The position numbers were made by a program, and so were the translations under genes. The notes beneath the pieces are model-generated. The model ran no database searches. It had not been told where the DNA came from and saw nothing but the letters and a program-made list of their open reading frames with translations. Positions 16,458-25,516 of a stretch of 64,000 bases of DNA are shown here, in pieces. Within the stretch, counting starts at the first letter, position 1, and each line of letters begins with the position of its first letter. The stretch comes from Clostridiaceae bacterium (GTDB lineage: Bacteria; Bacillota; Clostridia; Peptostreptococcales; T1SED10-28): assembly GCA_003554105.1 (NCBI GenBank), contig PWFQ01000073.1, positions 1-64,000 of the forward strand, written 5' to 3'.

Positions 16458-17168
16458 ATGAAAAAACTACTGATAATAAAAACCGGGATAACGCTTCGGG
16501 AAATCAAAAAAAACTATGGTGATTTTGAAGACTTTTTTGTTAATGCAATGGGAAGCGACTCTCAGTGCGTCACCGTTTTACCTGCCTATGAATCGCTGAG
16601 GTTTCCTGAGGAAAAGAAACTTTCAGGAATCATCATAACAGGTTCGCATTCCATGGTAACGAATTATGAACCATGGAGTGTAGAGGTCTCAAAATGGCTG
16701 TGGGGCTTAGAAAATTCAAGTATTCCAATCCTTGGTATATGCTACGGCCATCAGCTCATAGCCGATGCTTTCGGCGGGAAAGTAGATTATGATCCAAGGG
16801 GAAAAGAGGTTGGAACAGTTTTGGTGCATCTGACGGAGGAAGGGAAGAAGGATCCTCTTTTAGGGGTTTTACCTGAGAACTTCCCGGCGCACTCCTTTCA
16901 TTCACAAAGAGTGGTGGAGTTGCCTGAAAAAGCAGTGCTTTTGGCGGAGAATGCCTATGAAAGTCATCACAGCTTTCGAATCGGAGAACACATTTGGGGT
17001 GTTCAGTTCCACCCTGAATTCAGCAGAGACATTATGAAAGCATATATTAATGGTTTCGAATCAGATTTAACTAATGAAGGACACTCCACGGAAGAACTGA
17101 AAGCCACCCTAAAGGAGCACTCCTTTGGAAGAATTTTACTTAAGCGATTTTATGAGCTCACCCGATAA
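16458..17168 (+). CDS. Class I glutamine amidotransferase (GMP synthase-like)
   Basis: The 236-residue stand-alone GATase1 protein has the nucleophile elbow GICYGHQ (Cys about 95), then FHSQRV and the catalytic His-Glu in GVQFHPEF (about 179-186). It lacks the ATP-pyrophosphatase half of GuaA, so it resembles YfeJ-type or gamma-glutamyl-hydrolase-like amidotransferases that act on small amines or peptides. AAGGAGG lies upstream of the ATG. It sits between two terminated units and is probably monocistronic; the TPP leader begins 65 nt downstream. Confidence 0.85.
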   Translation: MKKLLIIKTGITLREIKKNYGDFEDFFVNAMGSDSQCVTVLPAYESLRFPEEKKLSGIIITGSHSMVTNYEPWSVEVSKWLWGLENSSIPILGICYGHQLIADAFGGKVDYDPRGKEVGTVLVHLTEEGKKDPLLGVLPENFPAHSFHSQRVVELPEKAVLLAENAYESHHSFRIGEHIWGVQFHPEFSRDIMKAYINGFESDLTNEGHSTEELKATLKEHSFGRILLKRFYELTR

Positions 17169-17232
17169 AGAGATTCATTTCTTGAGAAATTCATGGTTTA
17201 ATGGTATAATACAACCGAAAACTGAATCGGAA

Positions 17233-17338
17233 GTAAACACTGGGAGTGTCGGTGAGGCCGGCTGAGAAGAAGACCCGTTTAAAGTCTTCGATCCCTATAC
17301 CTGATCTGGATCATACCAGCGTAGGGAAGTGCTTTACA
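17233..17338 (+). promoter_or_regulatory. TPP riboswitch (thi-box)
   Basis: The conserved elements are present: GGGAGTG, GGCTGAGA at the pyrimidine-binding arm, then ACCTGATCTGGATCATACC and AGCGTAGGGAA. P1 pairs GTAAACACT (17233-17241) with AGTGCTTTAC (17328-17337, one bulge). It sits upstream of thiW-thiD-thiM-thiE and should shut them down when thiamine pyrophosphate is abundant. Confidence 0.95.
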
Positions 17339-17365
17339 GGAAGCGTAAAATCTTTTTGTATACAG

Positions 17366-17396
17366 AGCATTGCCCTATGGGTAATGCTATTTTTAT
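17366..17396 (+). terminator. TPP-riboswitch-controlled terminator
   Basis: AGCATTGCCC (17366-17375) pairs with GGGTAATGCT (17379-17388, one G-U) around a TAT loop, followed by ATTTTTATTT. Its position 28 nt after the aptamer shows the riboswitch acts by premature termination. Confidence 0.85.
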
Positions 17397-17479
17397 TTAG
17401 TATTATACTTAGAGTGACTTCACCAAGTGAAACTTCCTCAGGTTTTCATCAATCTTACAGAATAAGAGGAGGAATTAGA

Positions 17480-17986
17480 ATGAATGTACGTAAATTAACG
17501 ATTGCTGCACTACTGATTGCATTAGGAGTGGTTACGGCCCATGCGGTTTCGATTCCTGTTGGGGTGGCAAAGGCATTTCCCATGCAGCATGCAATTAATG
17601 TGATTTCTGCAGTGCTTCTTGGAACACCAATGACGGTGGCAGTTGCCTTTGTTATTTCACTCATCCGGAACATTATGGGAACCGGTTCACTATTAGCTTT
17701 TCCAGGAAGTATATTTGGCGCTTTCTTAGCAGGATATCTGTTCAGTAAAACAGGACGGATCCATCTGGCTATTGCAGGAGAAGTATTTGGAACTTCAATC
17801 TTAGGAGCACTTTCCGCTTACCCCGTAGCGAAATTTCTGATGGGTTTTGAGGCAGCTGTGTTCTTCTTTATCATTCCGTTCGGAGTCAGTGCAATTGCAG
17901 GAGGAATTATCGGATTTATGGTTTTGGGGGTTCTCTACAAAAGCAACGTCGTTAAAACTCTGATGGAAGGCGGTCGAATGTCATGA
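17480..17986 (+). CDS. thiW: Energy-coupling-factor transporter S component ThiW
   Basis: The 168-residue membrane protein has five to six hydrophobic helices and the ThiW pattern: HAVSIPVGVAKAFPMQHAINVISAVLLG and VAFVISLIRNIMGTGSLLAFPGS. ThiW is the proposed substrate-capture subunit for the thiazole precursor hydroxyethylthiazole, working with the shared ECF module. The ATG at 17480 follows AAGAGGAGGAATT; longer in-frame readings would run through the riboswitch and terminator. It is the first gene of the TPP-controlled operon and overlaps thiD by 4 nt. Confidence 0.9.
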   Translation: MNVRKLTIAALLIALGVVTAHAVSIPVGVAKAFPMQHAINVISAVLLGTPMTVAVAFVISLIRNIMGTGSLLAFPGSIFGAFLAGYLFSKTGRIHLAIAGEVFGTSILGALSAYPVAKFLMGFEAAVFFFIIPFGVSAIAGGIIGFMVLGVLYKSNVVKTLMEGGRMS

Positions 17987-18798
17987 AAAATGTTTTAACG
18001 ATTGCGGGTTCAGATAGCTCCGGAGGTGCGGGGATTCAAGCGGATCTGAAAACTTTCAGTGCACATGGTGTGTTTGGAATGAGTGTAATCACTGCTGTAA
18101 CCGCTCAAAGTACGAGAGGAGTCTTCGCAGTTCAGGATATCACTCCTGAAATGATTGAAAAGCAGCTGGAAGTTCTCTTTGAGGATATTCCAATCCATGG
18201 GGTTAAAGTCGGAATGGTTTCGAAAAGCGAGACGATCAGAACAATCAGTAAAGTGTTAGCGAAACATCAGGAGATTCCCATTGTATTAGATCCCGTCATG
18301 GTCTCGAAAAGCGGATATCATCTTCTGGAGCCCGAAGCAAAGGAAGCCTTGATTGAAGAGCTTCTACCATTGGCAATGGTTGTCACACCAAATCTTCCTG
18401 AGGCGGAAGTGATTACAGGGAGTCGAATTGAAAACCTGGAAGAAATGAAAACAGCAGGGGAAAAGATCCATGGAATGGGTCCCGGGTTTGTTCTTATAAA
18501 AGGAGGACATTTAAAAGGGGAGGTTTCTACGGATCTTCTTTTTAACGGAACGGAGTGGACTGCTTTTCCCAATCTTCGGATTGAAACAAAAAATACCCAT
18601 GGGACCGGTTGTACATTATCCTCATCACTTGCAGCAAATCTTTCCAAAGGACTTAGCATGGAGGACGCAGTGAAGGAGTCCAAAGCCTATATCACTAAAG
18701 CAATTGAAAACTCTTTTTCTATCGGGAGTGGTCCCGGACCGGTTCACCATTTTCATCAGTTTTATGACATTGAAGGGAGAGTGAATGAGAATGATTAA
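17983..18798 (+). CDS. thiD: HMP/HMP-phosphate kinase ThiD
   Basis: The 271-residue ribokinase-fold enzyme phosphorylates hydroxymethylpyrimidine and its monophosphate. The N-terminal TIAGSDSSGGAGIQADLKTF is the substrate-binding signature, and NTHGTGCTLSSSLAANL (about residues 204-220) carries the anion hole and catalytic Asp-equivalent region. VLDPVMVSKSG is also conserved. Start and stop overlap thiW and thiM, consistent with coupled translation. Family length is normal. Confidence 0.96.
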   Translation: MKNVLTIAGSDSSGGAGIQADLKTFSAHGVFGMSVITAVTAQSTRGVFAVQDITPEMIEKQLEVLFEDIPIHGVKVGMVSKSETIRTISKVLAKHQEIPIVLDPVMVSKSGYHLLEPEAKEALIEELLPLAMVVTPNLPEAEVITGSRIENLEEMKTAGEKIHGMGPGFVLIKGGHLKGEVSTDLLFNGTEWTAFPNLRIETKNTHGTGCTLSSSLAANLSKGLSMEDAVKESKAYITKAIENSFSIGSGPGPVHHFHQFYDIEGRVNEND

Positions 18799-19615
18799 TT
18801 TTGATTTAGGAAAGATCACCCAACAAGTAAAAGAACATCCCCCTTTAGTCCATCATATTACAAACTATGTAACAGCCAATGATTCTGCCAATACGGTTCT
18901 GGCTTTAGGTGGAAGCCCTGTGATGGCCGATGAACTGGAAGAGGTAAGTGAGATGGTGTCCATTGCATCCTCTCTCGTCATTAATGTCGGGACTCTCCAT
19001 GAAACCACAATTCCCTCAATGTTGATTGCAGGGAGACGTGCCAACGAGCTGGGGATTCCGATTATTCTTGATCCGGTGGGGGTTGGAGCAACCACCCTGC
19101 GAACGAAGGTTGCAAAAGAGCTCTTGGAGAAACTGGATTTCACTTTTATTCGGGGAAACCGATCAGAAATGAAATCTCTCTTCGGCTTTGAGGGAAAGAC
19201 CCGAGGGGTTGACTCAATGGTGAATGAAGAGGAAGATTTTAGCCGTATTGCCCTCCTGATGGCAAGAAAACATCAGACAACCGTCGGAATTACCGGTGAA
19301 GTGGATGTCATCTCCGACGGAGAACGGGTTGTCGAATTATCGAACGGACATCCCCGCCTTACAAAGATCACCGGAAGCGGTTGTATGGCCACATCCATTA
19401 TCGGTGTGTATCTTGGTGCGAGGGTTCCTTCTTTGGAAGCGGGAATCTTAGGAATATCACGCATGGCTATTGCGGGAGAGTTGGCTTTTGAGGATCTGGG
19501 AGAGCAGGCAGGAATGGAATCCTATCGAATTGGCGTAATGGATCACCTTAGCACATTAACACCGGAAATACTTCAAAAGCGAATGAAGATGAAAGAAGGG
19601 ATGATCCATGAGTAA
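18785..19615 (+). CDS. thiM: Hydroxyethylthiazole kinase ThiM
   Basis: The 276-residue salvage kinase phosphorylates hydroxyethylthiazole. Conserved blocks are HHITNYVTANDSAN near the N-terminus, LVINVGTL, ILDPVGVGAT, IRGNRSE and ITGSGCMATSIIG with the catalytic Cys/Gly loop. The start lies 14 nt inside thiD. With ThiW as thiazole importer and ThiE downstream, it points to salvage of the thiazole moiety rather than de novo synthesis. Confidence 0.96.
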   Translation: MRMINFDLGKITQQVKEHPPLVHHITNYVTANDSANTVLALGGSPVMADELEEVSEMVSIASSLVINVGTLHETTIPSMLIAGRRANELGIPIILDPVGVGATTLRTKVAKELLEKLDFTFIRGNRSEMKSLFGFEGKTRGVDSMVNEEEDFSRIALLMARKHQTTVGITGEVDVISDGERVVELSNGHPRLTKITGSGCMATSIIGVYLGARVPSLEAGILGISRMAIAGELAFEDLGEQAGMESYRIGVMDHLSTLTPEILQKRMKMKEGMIHE

Positions 19616-20255
19616 AGGACGGGTAAACTATCAGCTTTATCTTGTAACCGATGAGAAGAGCTTGGGTCATAAACATTTCCTGGAGACAATAGAGGAAGCT
19701 CTTTGTGGAGGAGTCACAATTGTTCAGCTTCGTGAAAAGCATCTTGATTCCCGGGAATTCTATGAAAGAGCAAAGGAGCTTCATCAATTAACAAAGGCCT
19801 ATGATGTCCCTCTGATCATTAATGATCGCATTGACATTGCTTTAGCCATTGGAGCTGAAGGAGTTCATCTGGGACAAAAGGATCTTCCGGTTTCCGTTGC
19901 CCGCAAGCTGGCAGGAGAGAAGATGATTCTTGGTGTTTCCGCTGCAACGCCTGCAGAAGCATTAACTGCTGAAAAAGAGGGAGCTGATTATTTAGGGGTG
20001 GGAGCAATGTATCCTACAGGAACGAAAGAGGATACACGCCCTGTTACACTCGAGACATTAAGCACCATTACAGAGAAGGTAAAAATTCCTGTGGTGGCGA
20101 TCGGTGGTATTACAAAAGAAAATTCAGCGGAGGTTATTGACCGGGGAGTCCATGGGGTGGCACTGGTTTCAGCGATCCTGAAGGCTGTTTCTCCGAAAAA
20201 TGCAGCAGAAGATTTCAATCGAGTGTTTGACGAGAGAGGAGCACGAACTTCATGA
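19608..20255 (+). CDS. thiE: Thiamine-phosphate synthase ThiE
   Basis: The 215-residue TIM-barrel enzyme joins HMP-PP and thiazole phosphate to thiamine phosphate. Visible motifs are YLVTDEKSL, VQLREKHLDSREF, INDRIDIALAIGAEGVHLGQKDLP, GVGAMYPTGTKED and the phosphate-binding PVVAIGGIT. It overlaps thiM by 8 nt and the following symporter by 4 nt. Confidence 0.96.
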   Translation: MSKGRVNYQLYLVTDEKSLGHKHFLETIEEALCGGVTIVQLREKHLDSREFYERAKELHQLTKAYDVPLIINDRIDIALAIGAEGVHLGQKDLPVSVARKLAGEKMILGVSAATPAEALTAEKEGADYLGVGAMYPTGTKEDTRPVTLETLSTITEKVKIPVVAIGGITKENSAEVIDRGVHGVALVSAILKAVSPKNAAEDFNRVFDERGARTS

Positions 20256-21655
20256 TTTCATCCACAGTAATTACAGGCATTTTATTATCAACCGTGATTC
20301 TTTTTACAGCTCTGGGGGTGTTTTATAGCAAAGGGAAAATCAAAGGCAGTGACGATTTTTTCACGGCCCGAAACTCCGCCGGTGTAGGCTTTTTATCCAC
20401 AACCTTTATGGCTTCCTTTCTTGGAGTGTTTATACTCTTCACGCCGCCTGAAGCGGGGGCGATCGGTGGAATCAGTACAGTTATTCTCTATGCTTTCGGT
20501 CTTGGAGGACTGTATATTGCTTTTCTTTTCCTTGGACCTAAGGTTCGAAATTATCTGCCTCATGGAAGCACACTAAATGACTATGTAAAAAAACGGTACG
20601 GAAGAAAAATGCTGGTTCTCACCTTCAGTGTTTCCATCTTCTATATGGTTGTGCATCTTGTGGCGGAACTTACAGCCATTGCTTTGGTGGCGAGGGAAAT
20701 TGCAGGGATACCGATGCTGTTTACAGCACTAATGGTGGGTCTTGGAGTTGCGATCTACACTTCATATGGCGGTTTGAGGGCTTCGATGTTTACCGACCTG
20801 ATACAGATGGGCATAGTGATCGTACTTCTAGGAATTGTAGGAATAGGAATTTTTCATTTTGTCGGAGATCCCGGATCAATAATCGATCAAAGCAGGGAAG
20901 TGGTACCGACTCTTATGACCTTCGGAAACCGGGGCGGAATAGAGTTTGGTCTCACTCTTATGATTGCAGTGTTCGTTGCGAATCTTTTTCATCAGGGATA
21001 TTGGCAACGGATCTATGCAGGGAAAGACCAGAAAAGCCTCCGAAAGTCCTTGAAAATTTCTTTGCTCTTGGCCGTTCCTATCATGATACTGACCGGGTCT
21101 TTAGGAATCATGTCCGTCGGCTTAGGGTATGCTGAACATCCATCAGTTGCCATGTTTTCATTGATCTATTCAACGTTTCCTTTAGCGTTAATCATTGTCG
21201 TCTTTATTTTGGCACTAGTGCTTGTTATGAGTACGGTGGATACATTGCTTAATGCTTTGGTTACGAGTTTTTCTGTGGATACGGGAAGTTTTAAAGGAAC
21301 CGCAGAGAACACGAGTACAACTAAATGGGTTAAAGGTCTGGCACTACTGATCATTCTTCCCAGTGCATACATTGCATCCATGGGATTCAGTGTGCTTTAC
21401 CTTTTCCTGTTAGCGGATCTATTATGTGCAGGACTGGTGTTTCCATTGTTTTATGGATTGTATCAACCGAAGCTTTCGGAAAGGGTTGCTCTTTCAGCAT
21501 CAATTCTCGGAATTATTTCAGGAGTCCCCTTTTTCCTGCAAAACCAACTTTTGGTCAGCTTCACATTGCCAATTATCGTCTCGATTGTGGCGGTGTTTAT
21601 TGGAATGGCATTTGAGACTAAAAGACAAGAACTGGCCAAGGAGTCTTCATCCTAA
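20252..21655 (+). CDS. Sodium:solute symporter (SSS family) in the thi operon
   Basis: The 467-residue membrane protein has about 13 helices and SSS-family features: FYSKGKIKGSDDFFTARNS near the start, the GSTLNDYVKKRYG cytoplasmic loop, and GGLRASMFTDLIQMGI in the conserved core. Family members import amino acids, vitamins, sugars or carboxylates with sodium. Its ATG overlaps the thiE stop, so it is co-transcribed under the TPP riboswitch. That context makes thiamine or a pyrimidine precursor such as HMP a reasonable but unproven substrate. About 110 nt of non-coding sequence follow. Confidence 0.87.
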   Translation: MISSTVITGILLSTVILFTALGVFYSKGKIKGSDDFFTARNSAGVGFLSTTFMASFLGVFILFTPPEAGAIGGISTVILYAFGLGGLYIAFLFLGPKVRNYLPHGSTLNDYVKKRYGRKMLVLTFSVSIFYMVVHLVAELTAIALVAREIAGIPMLFTALMVGLGVAIYTSYGGLRASMFTDLIQMGIVIVLLGIVGIGIFHFVGDPGSIIDQSREVVPTLMTFGNRGGIEFGLTLMIAVFVANLFHQGYWQRIYAGKDQKSLRKSLKISLLLAVPIMILTGSLGIMSVGLGYAEHPSVAMFSLIYSTFPLALIIVVFILALVLVMSTVDTLLNALVTSFSVDTGSFKGTAENTSTTKWVKGLALLIILPSAYIASMGFSVLYLFLLADLLCAGLVFPLFYGLYQPKLSERVALSASILGIISGVPFFLQNQLLVSFTLPIIVSIVAVFIGMAFETKRQELAKESSS

Positions 21656-21768
21656 CGCCCCTTATATGATTGTTCGCTTTGACCTTCAAACTGCTCTAAG
21701 GCATAATGGAAGTAGGAAAGACTGAATAGCTTTAGTCAAATTAAAGGAATTAAAGGAGTGTAGAGAAG

Positions 21769-22635
21769 GTGAATGAACAAATACGACAGGGAACCTATGA
21801 AGATAAGGATCAAGTTCTGGAAATTTCAAAAACAATTTGGGACGGAAATGATTTTATCCTCAGGACCATTGACGAATGGATGGACCCAAACTCAGGCTAT
21901 GTGGCAGTGTTGGAGGCCGACGGAGAAATACGTGCATTTTCAAAATTGTCCTTTATACCCGGGGGGCATGGATGGCTGGAAGGTTTGAGAGTCAAAGAGG
22001 AGCATCGGGGCAAGGGCTACGCCAACAAAATGACGAAGCATCTCCTGAAACGGGCAAAGGAGATCAATCTCCCATCCCTAAGATTTGCATGTCATGCATC
22101 TAACCTGGGAAGCATCCGAAGCGGAGAGAAATATGGATTTCAGAGGGTTGGAGAGTATATATTTACGATGAAGAGAAACTTCGTGCCCTCGTTATCCGTG
22201 AAAAAAATAAATACACTGACCGATGGGAAAGAGGCTTTTGAAAGACTGGTATGCTTCAAAGAGTATAAAGAAAACGGAGGATACCTTTTCGGAAACCGAT
22301 GGAAATTTATTCCCTGCACAGCAAACCTGATTAATGAGTATGCAGATGCAGGTAAAATCATTGTTACGGAAGATAATAAATGTATGATGATCTATGATCA
22401 GGACGGAGAGGATCTTCGCATTCTATTTTATGGAGGAGAGATCGAAGGGGTCCGTAATCTTTTTATGCGGATTGGGAAAGAGGCGCAGGCAAGAGAAACG
22501 AAAACAATGACTTTACCGGGCTCCAGAATGAACAAGATCTTCATGGAGCTTGGTTTTCATGGACGGAGAAGCGATTCCTTTGAAGATAAAGCCAATGTTT
22601 ATTTGTATGAATATCCAAGAGAACAGCTCAAATAG
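21769..22635 (+). CDS. GNAT acetyltransferase with extra C-terminal domain
   Basis: The 288-residue protein has an N-terminal GNAT domain. Motif A is LEGLRVKEEHRGKGYANKMTKHL (about 72-94), followed by ACHASNLGSIRSGEKYGF. About 140 further residues form a second, less conserved half, perhaps a degenerate GNAT repeat. It begins at GTG 21769, 10 nt after AAGGAG; no better in-frame ATG is near. Substrate is unknown. Confidence 0.82.
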   Translation: MNEQIRQGTYEDKDQVLEISKTIWDGNDFILRTIDEWMDPNSGYVAVLEADGEIRAFSKLSFIPGGHGWLEGLRVKEEHRGKGYANKMTKHLLKRAKEINLPSLRFACHASNLGSIRSGEKYGFQRVGEYIFTMKRNFVPSLSVKKINTLTDGKEAFERLVCFKEYKENGGYLFGNRWKFIPCTANLINEYADAGKIIVTEDNKCMMIYDQDGEDLRILFYGGEIEGVRNLFMRIGKEAQARETKTMTLPGSRMNKIFMELGFHGRRSDSFEDKANVYLYEYPREQLK

Positions 22636-22777
22636 TGTATAGCCCATAAAAAACCGGTATTACGAAATCCCGTCAAATAGAGGGTGCTTTGTCGAAGGAT
22701 AATAAATTCCCCCTTTTCATTAGAGCAGAATTTCGGTATAATCATAGCTAGTGTGAAAAAAGGAAAGGACGTTTTAA

Positions 22778-24334
22778 ATGAGTATACTAACAGTAAAAAA
22801 CTTAAGCCATGGATTCGGAGACCGGGGGATCTTTCAGGATGTTTCCTTTCGCCTATTAAAGGGAGAGCATATTGGACTGATTGGTGCAAACGGTGAAGGA
22901 AAATCCAGCTTTATGAATATCGTTACGGGGAAATTGCAGCCCGATGAAGGGGAGATTCAATGGGCAAAGAATGTACGGGTAGGGTATCTGGATCAGCACA
23001 CCCATCTCAATAAAGGAGACTCCATTCGTGATGTTCTGAAAGGGGCTTTTCAATACCTTTTGGATCTTGAAAAGGAAATGAATGAGATCTGCGATAAAAT
23101 GGGAATTGCTTCAGAGGATGAGTTGGTAATTCTTATGGAGGATATGGGAACGATCCAGGATACCCTGACCAATAACGATTTTTACACCATCGATGGAAAA
23201 GTGGAAGAGGTGGCAAAGGGTCTGGGGCTGAGCGATATCGGCCTGGAGAAGGATGTTGATGATTTAAGCGGAGGGCAGAGAACGAAGGTTCTTTTGGCGA
23301 AGCTCCTTTTGGAAAAACCGGATATTTTACTTCTCGATGAGCCCACTAACTTTTTGGATGAAGAGCATATCACATGGTTGAAGAGATTTCTTCAGGAGTA
23401 TGAAAACGCCTTTATTCTCATTTCCCATGATATTCCTTTTCTCAACAGTGTGGTGAATCTGATCTATCATATGGAAAACCAGGAATTGAATCGTTATGTG
23501 GGGGATTATGACGAGTTTCAAAAGATCTATGCAGTAAAGAAGCAACAGCTGGAGGCGGCCTATAAAAAACAGCAGCAGGAAATTGGAGATTTGAAAGATT
23601 TTGTTGCCAGAAACAAAGCACGGGTAGCCACCAGAAATATGGCCATGTCCCGACAAAAGAAGCTTGATAAAATGGAGAAAATTGAACTTCCCCAGGATAA
23701 GCCCAAGCCGGAGTTTCGATTTAAAAAAGGAAAGACTTCAGGTAAATTGATATTTGAAGCAAATAATCTGGTCATCGGCTATGATGAACCCCTAACAAAA
23801 CCCCTCAATCTTCGGATGGAGCGGGGGGAGAAGATCGCCATTATGGGTGCCAACGGACTTGGTAAAACCACTCTTCTGCGAAGTATCATTGGAGAAATTA
23901 AGCCGGTAAAAGGCACTGTCCATCAAGGAGATAACTTGGAAATCGGCTATTTTGAGCAGGAAACCAAAGAATCAAATTACAATACCTGCATCGATGAAAT
24001 GTGGAAAGAGTTTCCTTCATACAGTCAACACGAGGTTCGGGGAGCCCTTGCGAAATGCGGACTTACCACAAAGCATATCGAAAGCAAGATGGTGGTTTTA
24101 AGTGGAGGTGAGAATGCCAAGGTACGCCTCTGCAAACTTCTTAACAGGGAGACTAATGTCTTGATCCTGGATGAGCCGACGAACCATTTGGATGTGGATG
24201 CAAAAGAAGAATTAAAGCGGGCATTGAAAGACTACAAGGGGAGTTTGATTCTGATCTCTCATGAGCCTGAATTTTATCGGGAAGTGACGAATACAGTTTG
24301 GAATTGTGAAGATTGGACGACGAAAATCGTATAG
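22778..24334 (+). CDS. ABC-F family ATPase (ribosome-associated type)
   Basis: The 518-residue soluble protein has two ABC domains and no membrane segment. The first has GANGEGKSSF and LSGGQRTKVLLAKLLLEKPDILLLDEPTNFLD. A charged linker (about 240-310) follows, with KKQQLEAAYKKQQQEIGDLKD then the RNKARVATRNMAMSRQKKLDKM region. The second domain has GANGLGKTTL and LSGGENAKVRLCKLLNRETNVLILDEPTNHLD. This is the YbiT/EttA/Uup class that acts on translating ribosomes. No resistance role is evident. TATAAT at 22737-22742 may be its -10 element. Confidence 0.92.
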   Translation: MSILTVKNLSHGFGDRGIFQDVSFRLLKGEHIGLIGANGEGKSSFMNIVTGKLQPDEGEIQWAKNVRVGYLDQHTHLNKGDSIRDVLKGAFQYLLDLEKEMNEICDKMGIASEDELVILMEDMGTIQDTLTNNDFYTIDGKVEEVAKGLGLSDIGLEKDVDDLSGGQRTKVLLAKLLLEKPDILLLDEPTNFLDEEHITWLKRFLQEYENAFILISHDIPFLNSVVNLIYHMENQELNRYVGDYDEFQKIYAVKKQQLEAAYKKQQQEIGDLKDFVARNKARVATRNMAMSRQKKLDKMEKIELPQDKPKPEFRFKKGKTSGKLIFEANNLVIGYDEPLTKPLNLRMERGEKIAIMGANGLGKTTLLRSIIGEIKPVKGTVHQGDNLEIGYFEQETKESNYNTCIDEMWKEFPSYSQHEVRGALAKCGLTTKHIESKMVVLSGGENAKVRLCKLLNRETNVLILDEPTNHLDVDAKEELKRALKDYKGSLILISHEPEFYREVTNTVWNCEDWTTKIV

Positions 24335-24502
24335 CGTTGTTAAGTTGAATACGTTCTGTTATACAGAATGCACTTTTATGCCTATGGGTTTGCTATAATT
24401 CCTATAGGCATATTTTGATTTTTGAAAATGAAGGATTTTAACCATGAATGTAGAACTCTTAGATGAACAGGGCCATTCAATGATCTGAAAAGGGCATTCG
24501 AT

Positions 24503-24694
24503 ATGATGACAATGATTTATGATTTGACAAATCGAAAAAATCTCCCTCAAAGTCCAGGGGTCTATGCATTTAAGGATGAGGAAGGGCAGGTTTTATACAT
24601 CGGGAAAAGCGCGAATCTTAAAAGCCGGGTAAGCATCTATTTTCAAGTAAAATCCCATGGTAAGGCAACATCAAAGATGGATATTTCGTTATAG
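24503..24694 (+). pseudogene. Short GIY-YIG domain ORF (UvrC N-terminus-like fragment)
   Basis: The 63-residue frame reads [33 protein letters not shown], which carries the GVY...YIGK signature and the catalytic Arg of a GIY-YIG nuclease as at the start of UvrC. The frame ends at TAG, well short of the ~90-residue domain, and none of the remaining UvrC regions follows. The Shine-Dalgarno region is weak. It is probably a decayed remnant of a GIY-YIG gene; a very short expressed protein cannot be excluded. Confidence 0.55.
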
Positions 24695-24738
24695 GTTTTA
24701 TACGATTGGAACGAGTGCAGAAAGAGAGGGAGGTATTA

Positions 24739-25440
24739 ATGAAAATTGTAATAATCCACGGACAAAACCATCATGGGAGCACATATCATATCACTGAAAT
24801 GTTGACTGACAACCTTACCACATCTGAGGATCAGGTATCAGAATTTTTTCTTCCAACAGACGGTCCGAAGCATTGTATCGGCTGTTATCGTTGCTTTGAA
24901 GAAGGGGAGGCATGTTGTCCCCATAAAGAAAGAGTACAAAAGATTGTCAAGGTGATGGATCTTTCCGATATCATAATCATTAACTCACCAACCTATTGCC
25001 TTAGCATGTCAGGACAGTTAAAAACCCTATTTGATCATCTTGCCTATCAATGGATGAGTCATAGACCGAAGAAAGAGATGTTCAGTAAAACAGGCATTGT
25101 CATATCCACAACTGCCGGGGCCGGTGCGAAAAAAGTCACAAAAGATCTTTCGCAACAATTATTCTGGCTTGGAGTTCCAAAGGTTTATCAGTTGCCTGTG
25201 AAGGTTGGAGCTTCATCCTGGGGAGGAGTCTCAAACGAGTTGAAAGAAAAGATAGAAGTAAAAATCTATGGTGTATCCCAAAGTATTAAAAGGAGAATCG
25301 GCAAAGTCAAACCTTCCTTAAAACATAAAATCACTTTTGAGTTGATGAGAATGATGCAAAGGAAAAACGACTGGAACTTTGTTGATCGAGGTTATTGGGA
25401 GGACAAGGGGTGGCTTGGGCATGAACGGCCATGGAAGTAA
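24739..25440 (+). CDS. NADPH-dependent FMN reductase / iron-sulfur flavoprotein-like
   Basis: The 233-residue flavodoxin-fold protein opens with KIVIIHGQNHHGSTYHITEML, the phosphate-binding loop for FMN. It continues with HCIGCYRCFEEGEACCPH, a Cys-rich segment like that of iron-sulfur flavoproteins, and SPTYCLSMSGQLKTLFDHL. The ATG at 24739 follows GAGGGAGG. Such proteins are general electron carriers or quinone/nitro reductases; the partner is unknown. The C-terminal ~50 residues are basic and may bind another macromolecule or the membrane. Confidence 0.83.
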   Translation: MKIVIIHGQNHHGSTYHITEMLTDNLTTSEDQVSEFFLPTDGPKHCIGCYRCFEEGEACCPHKERVQKIVKVMDLSDIIIINSPTYCLSMSGQLKTLFDHLAYQWMSHRPKKEMFSKTGIVISTTAGAGAKKVTKDLSQQLFWLGVPKVYQLPVKVGASSWGGVSNELKEKIEVKIYGVSQSIKRRIGKVKPSLKHKITFELMRMMQRKNDWNFVDRGYWEDKGWLGHERPWK

Positions 25441-25516
25441 GGGACTTTGTTTTCAGAGAAAAACATGATAAATTGATATGAGAAGGAAAGAAGTTGAAGG
25501 AGAAAGGGTGAGGGAA

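Noticed and set aside
24354..24415. TATGCCTAT/ATAGGCATA hairpin after the ABC-F gene as a terminator
   Set aside because: The loop is 18 nt and the stem AT-rich; the tail is weak, so I could not support it.
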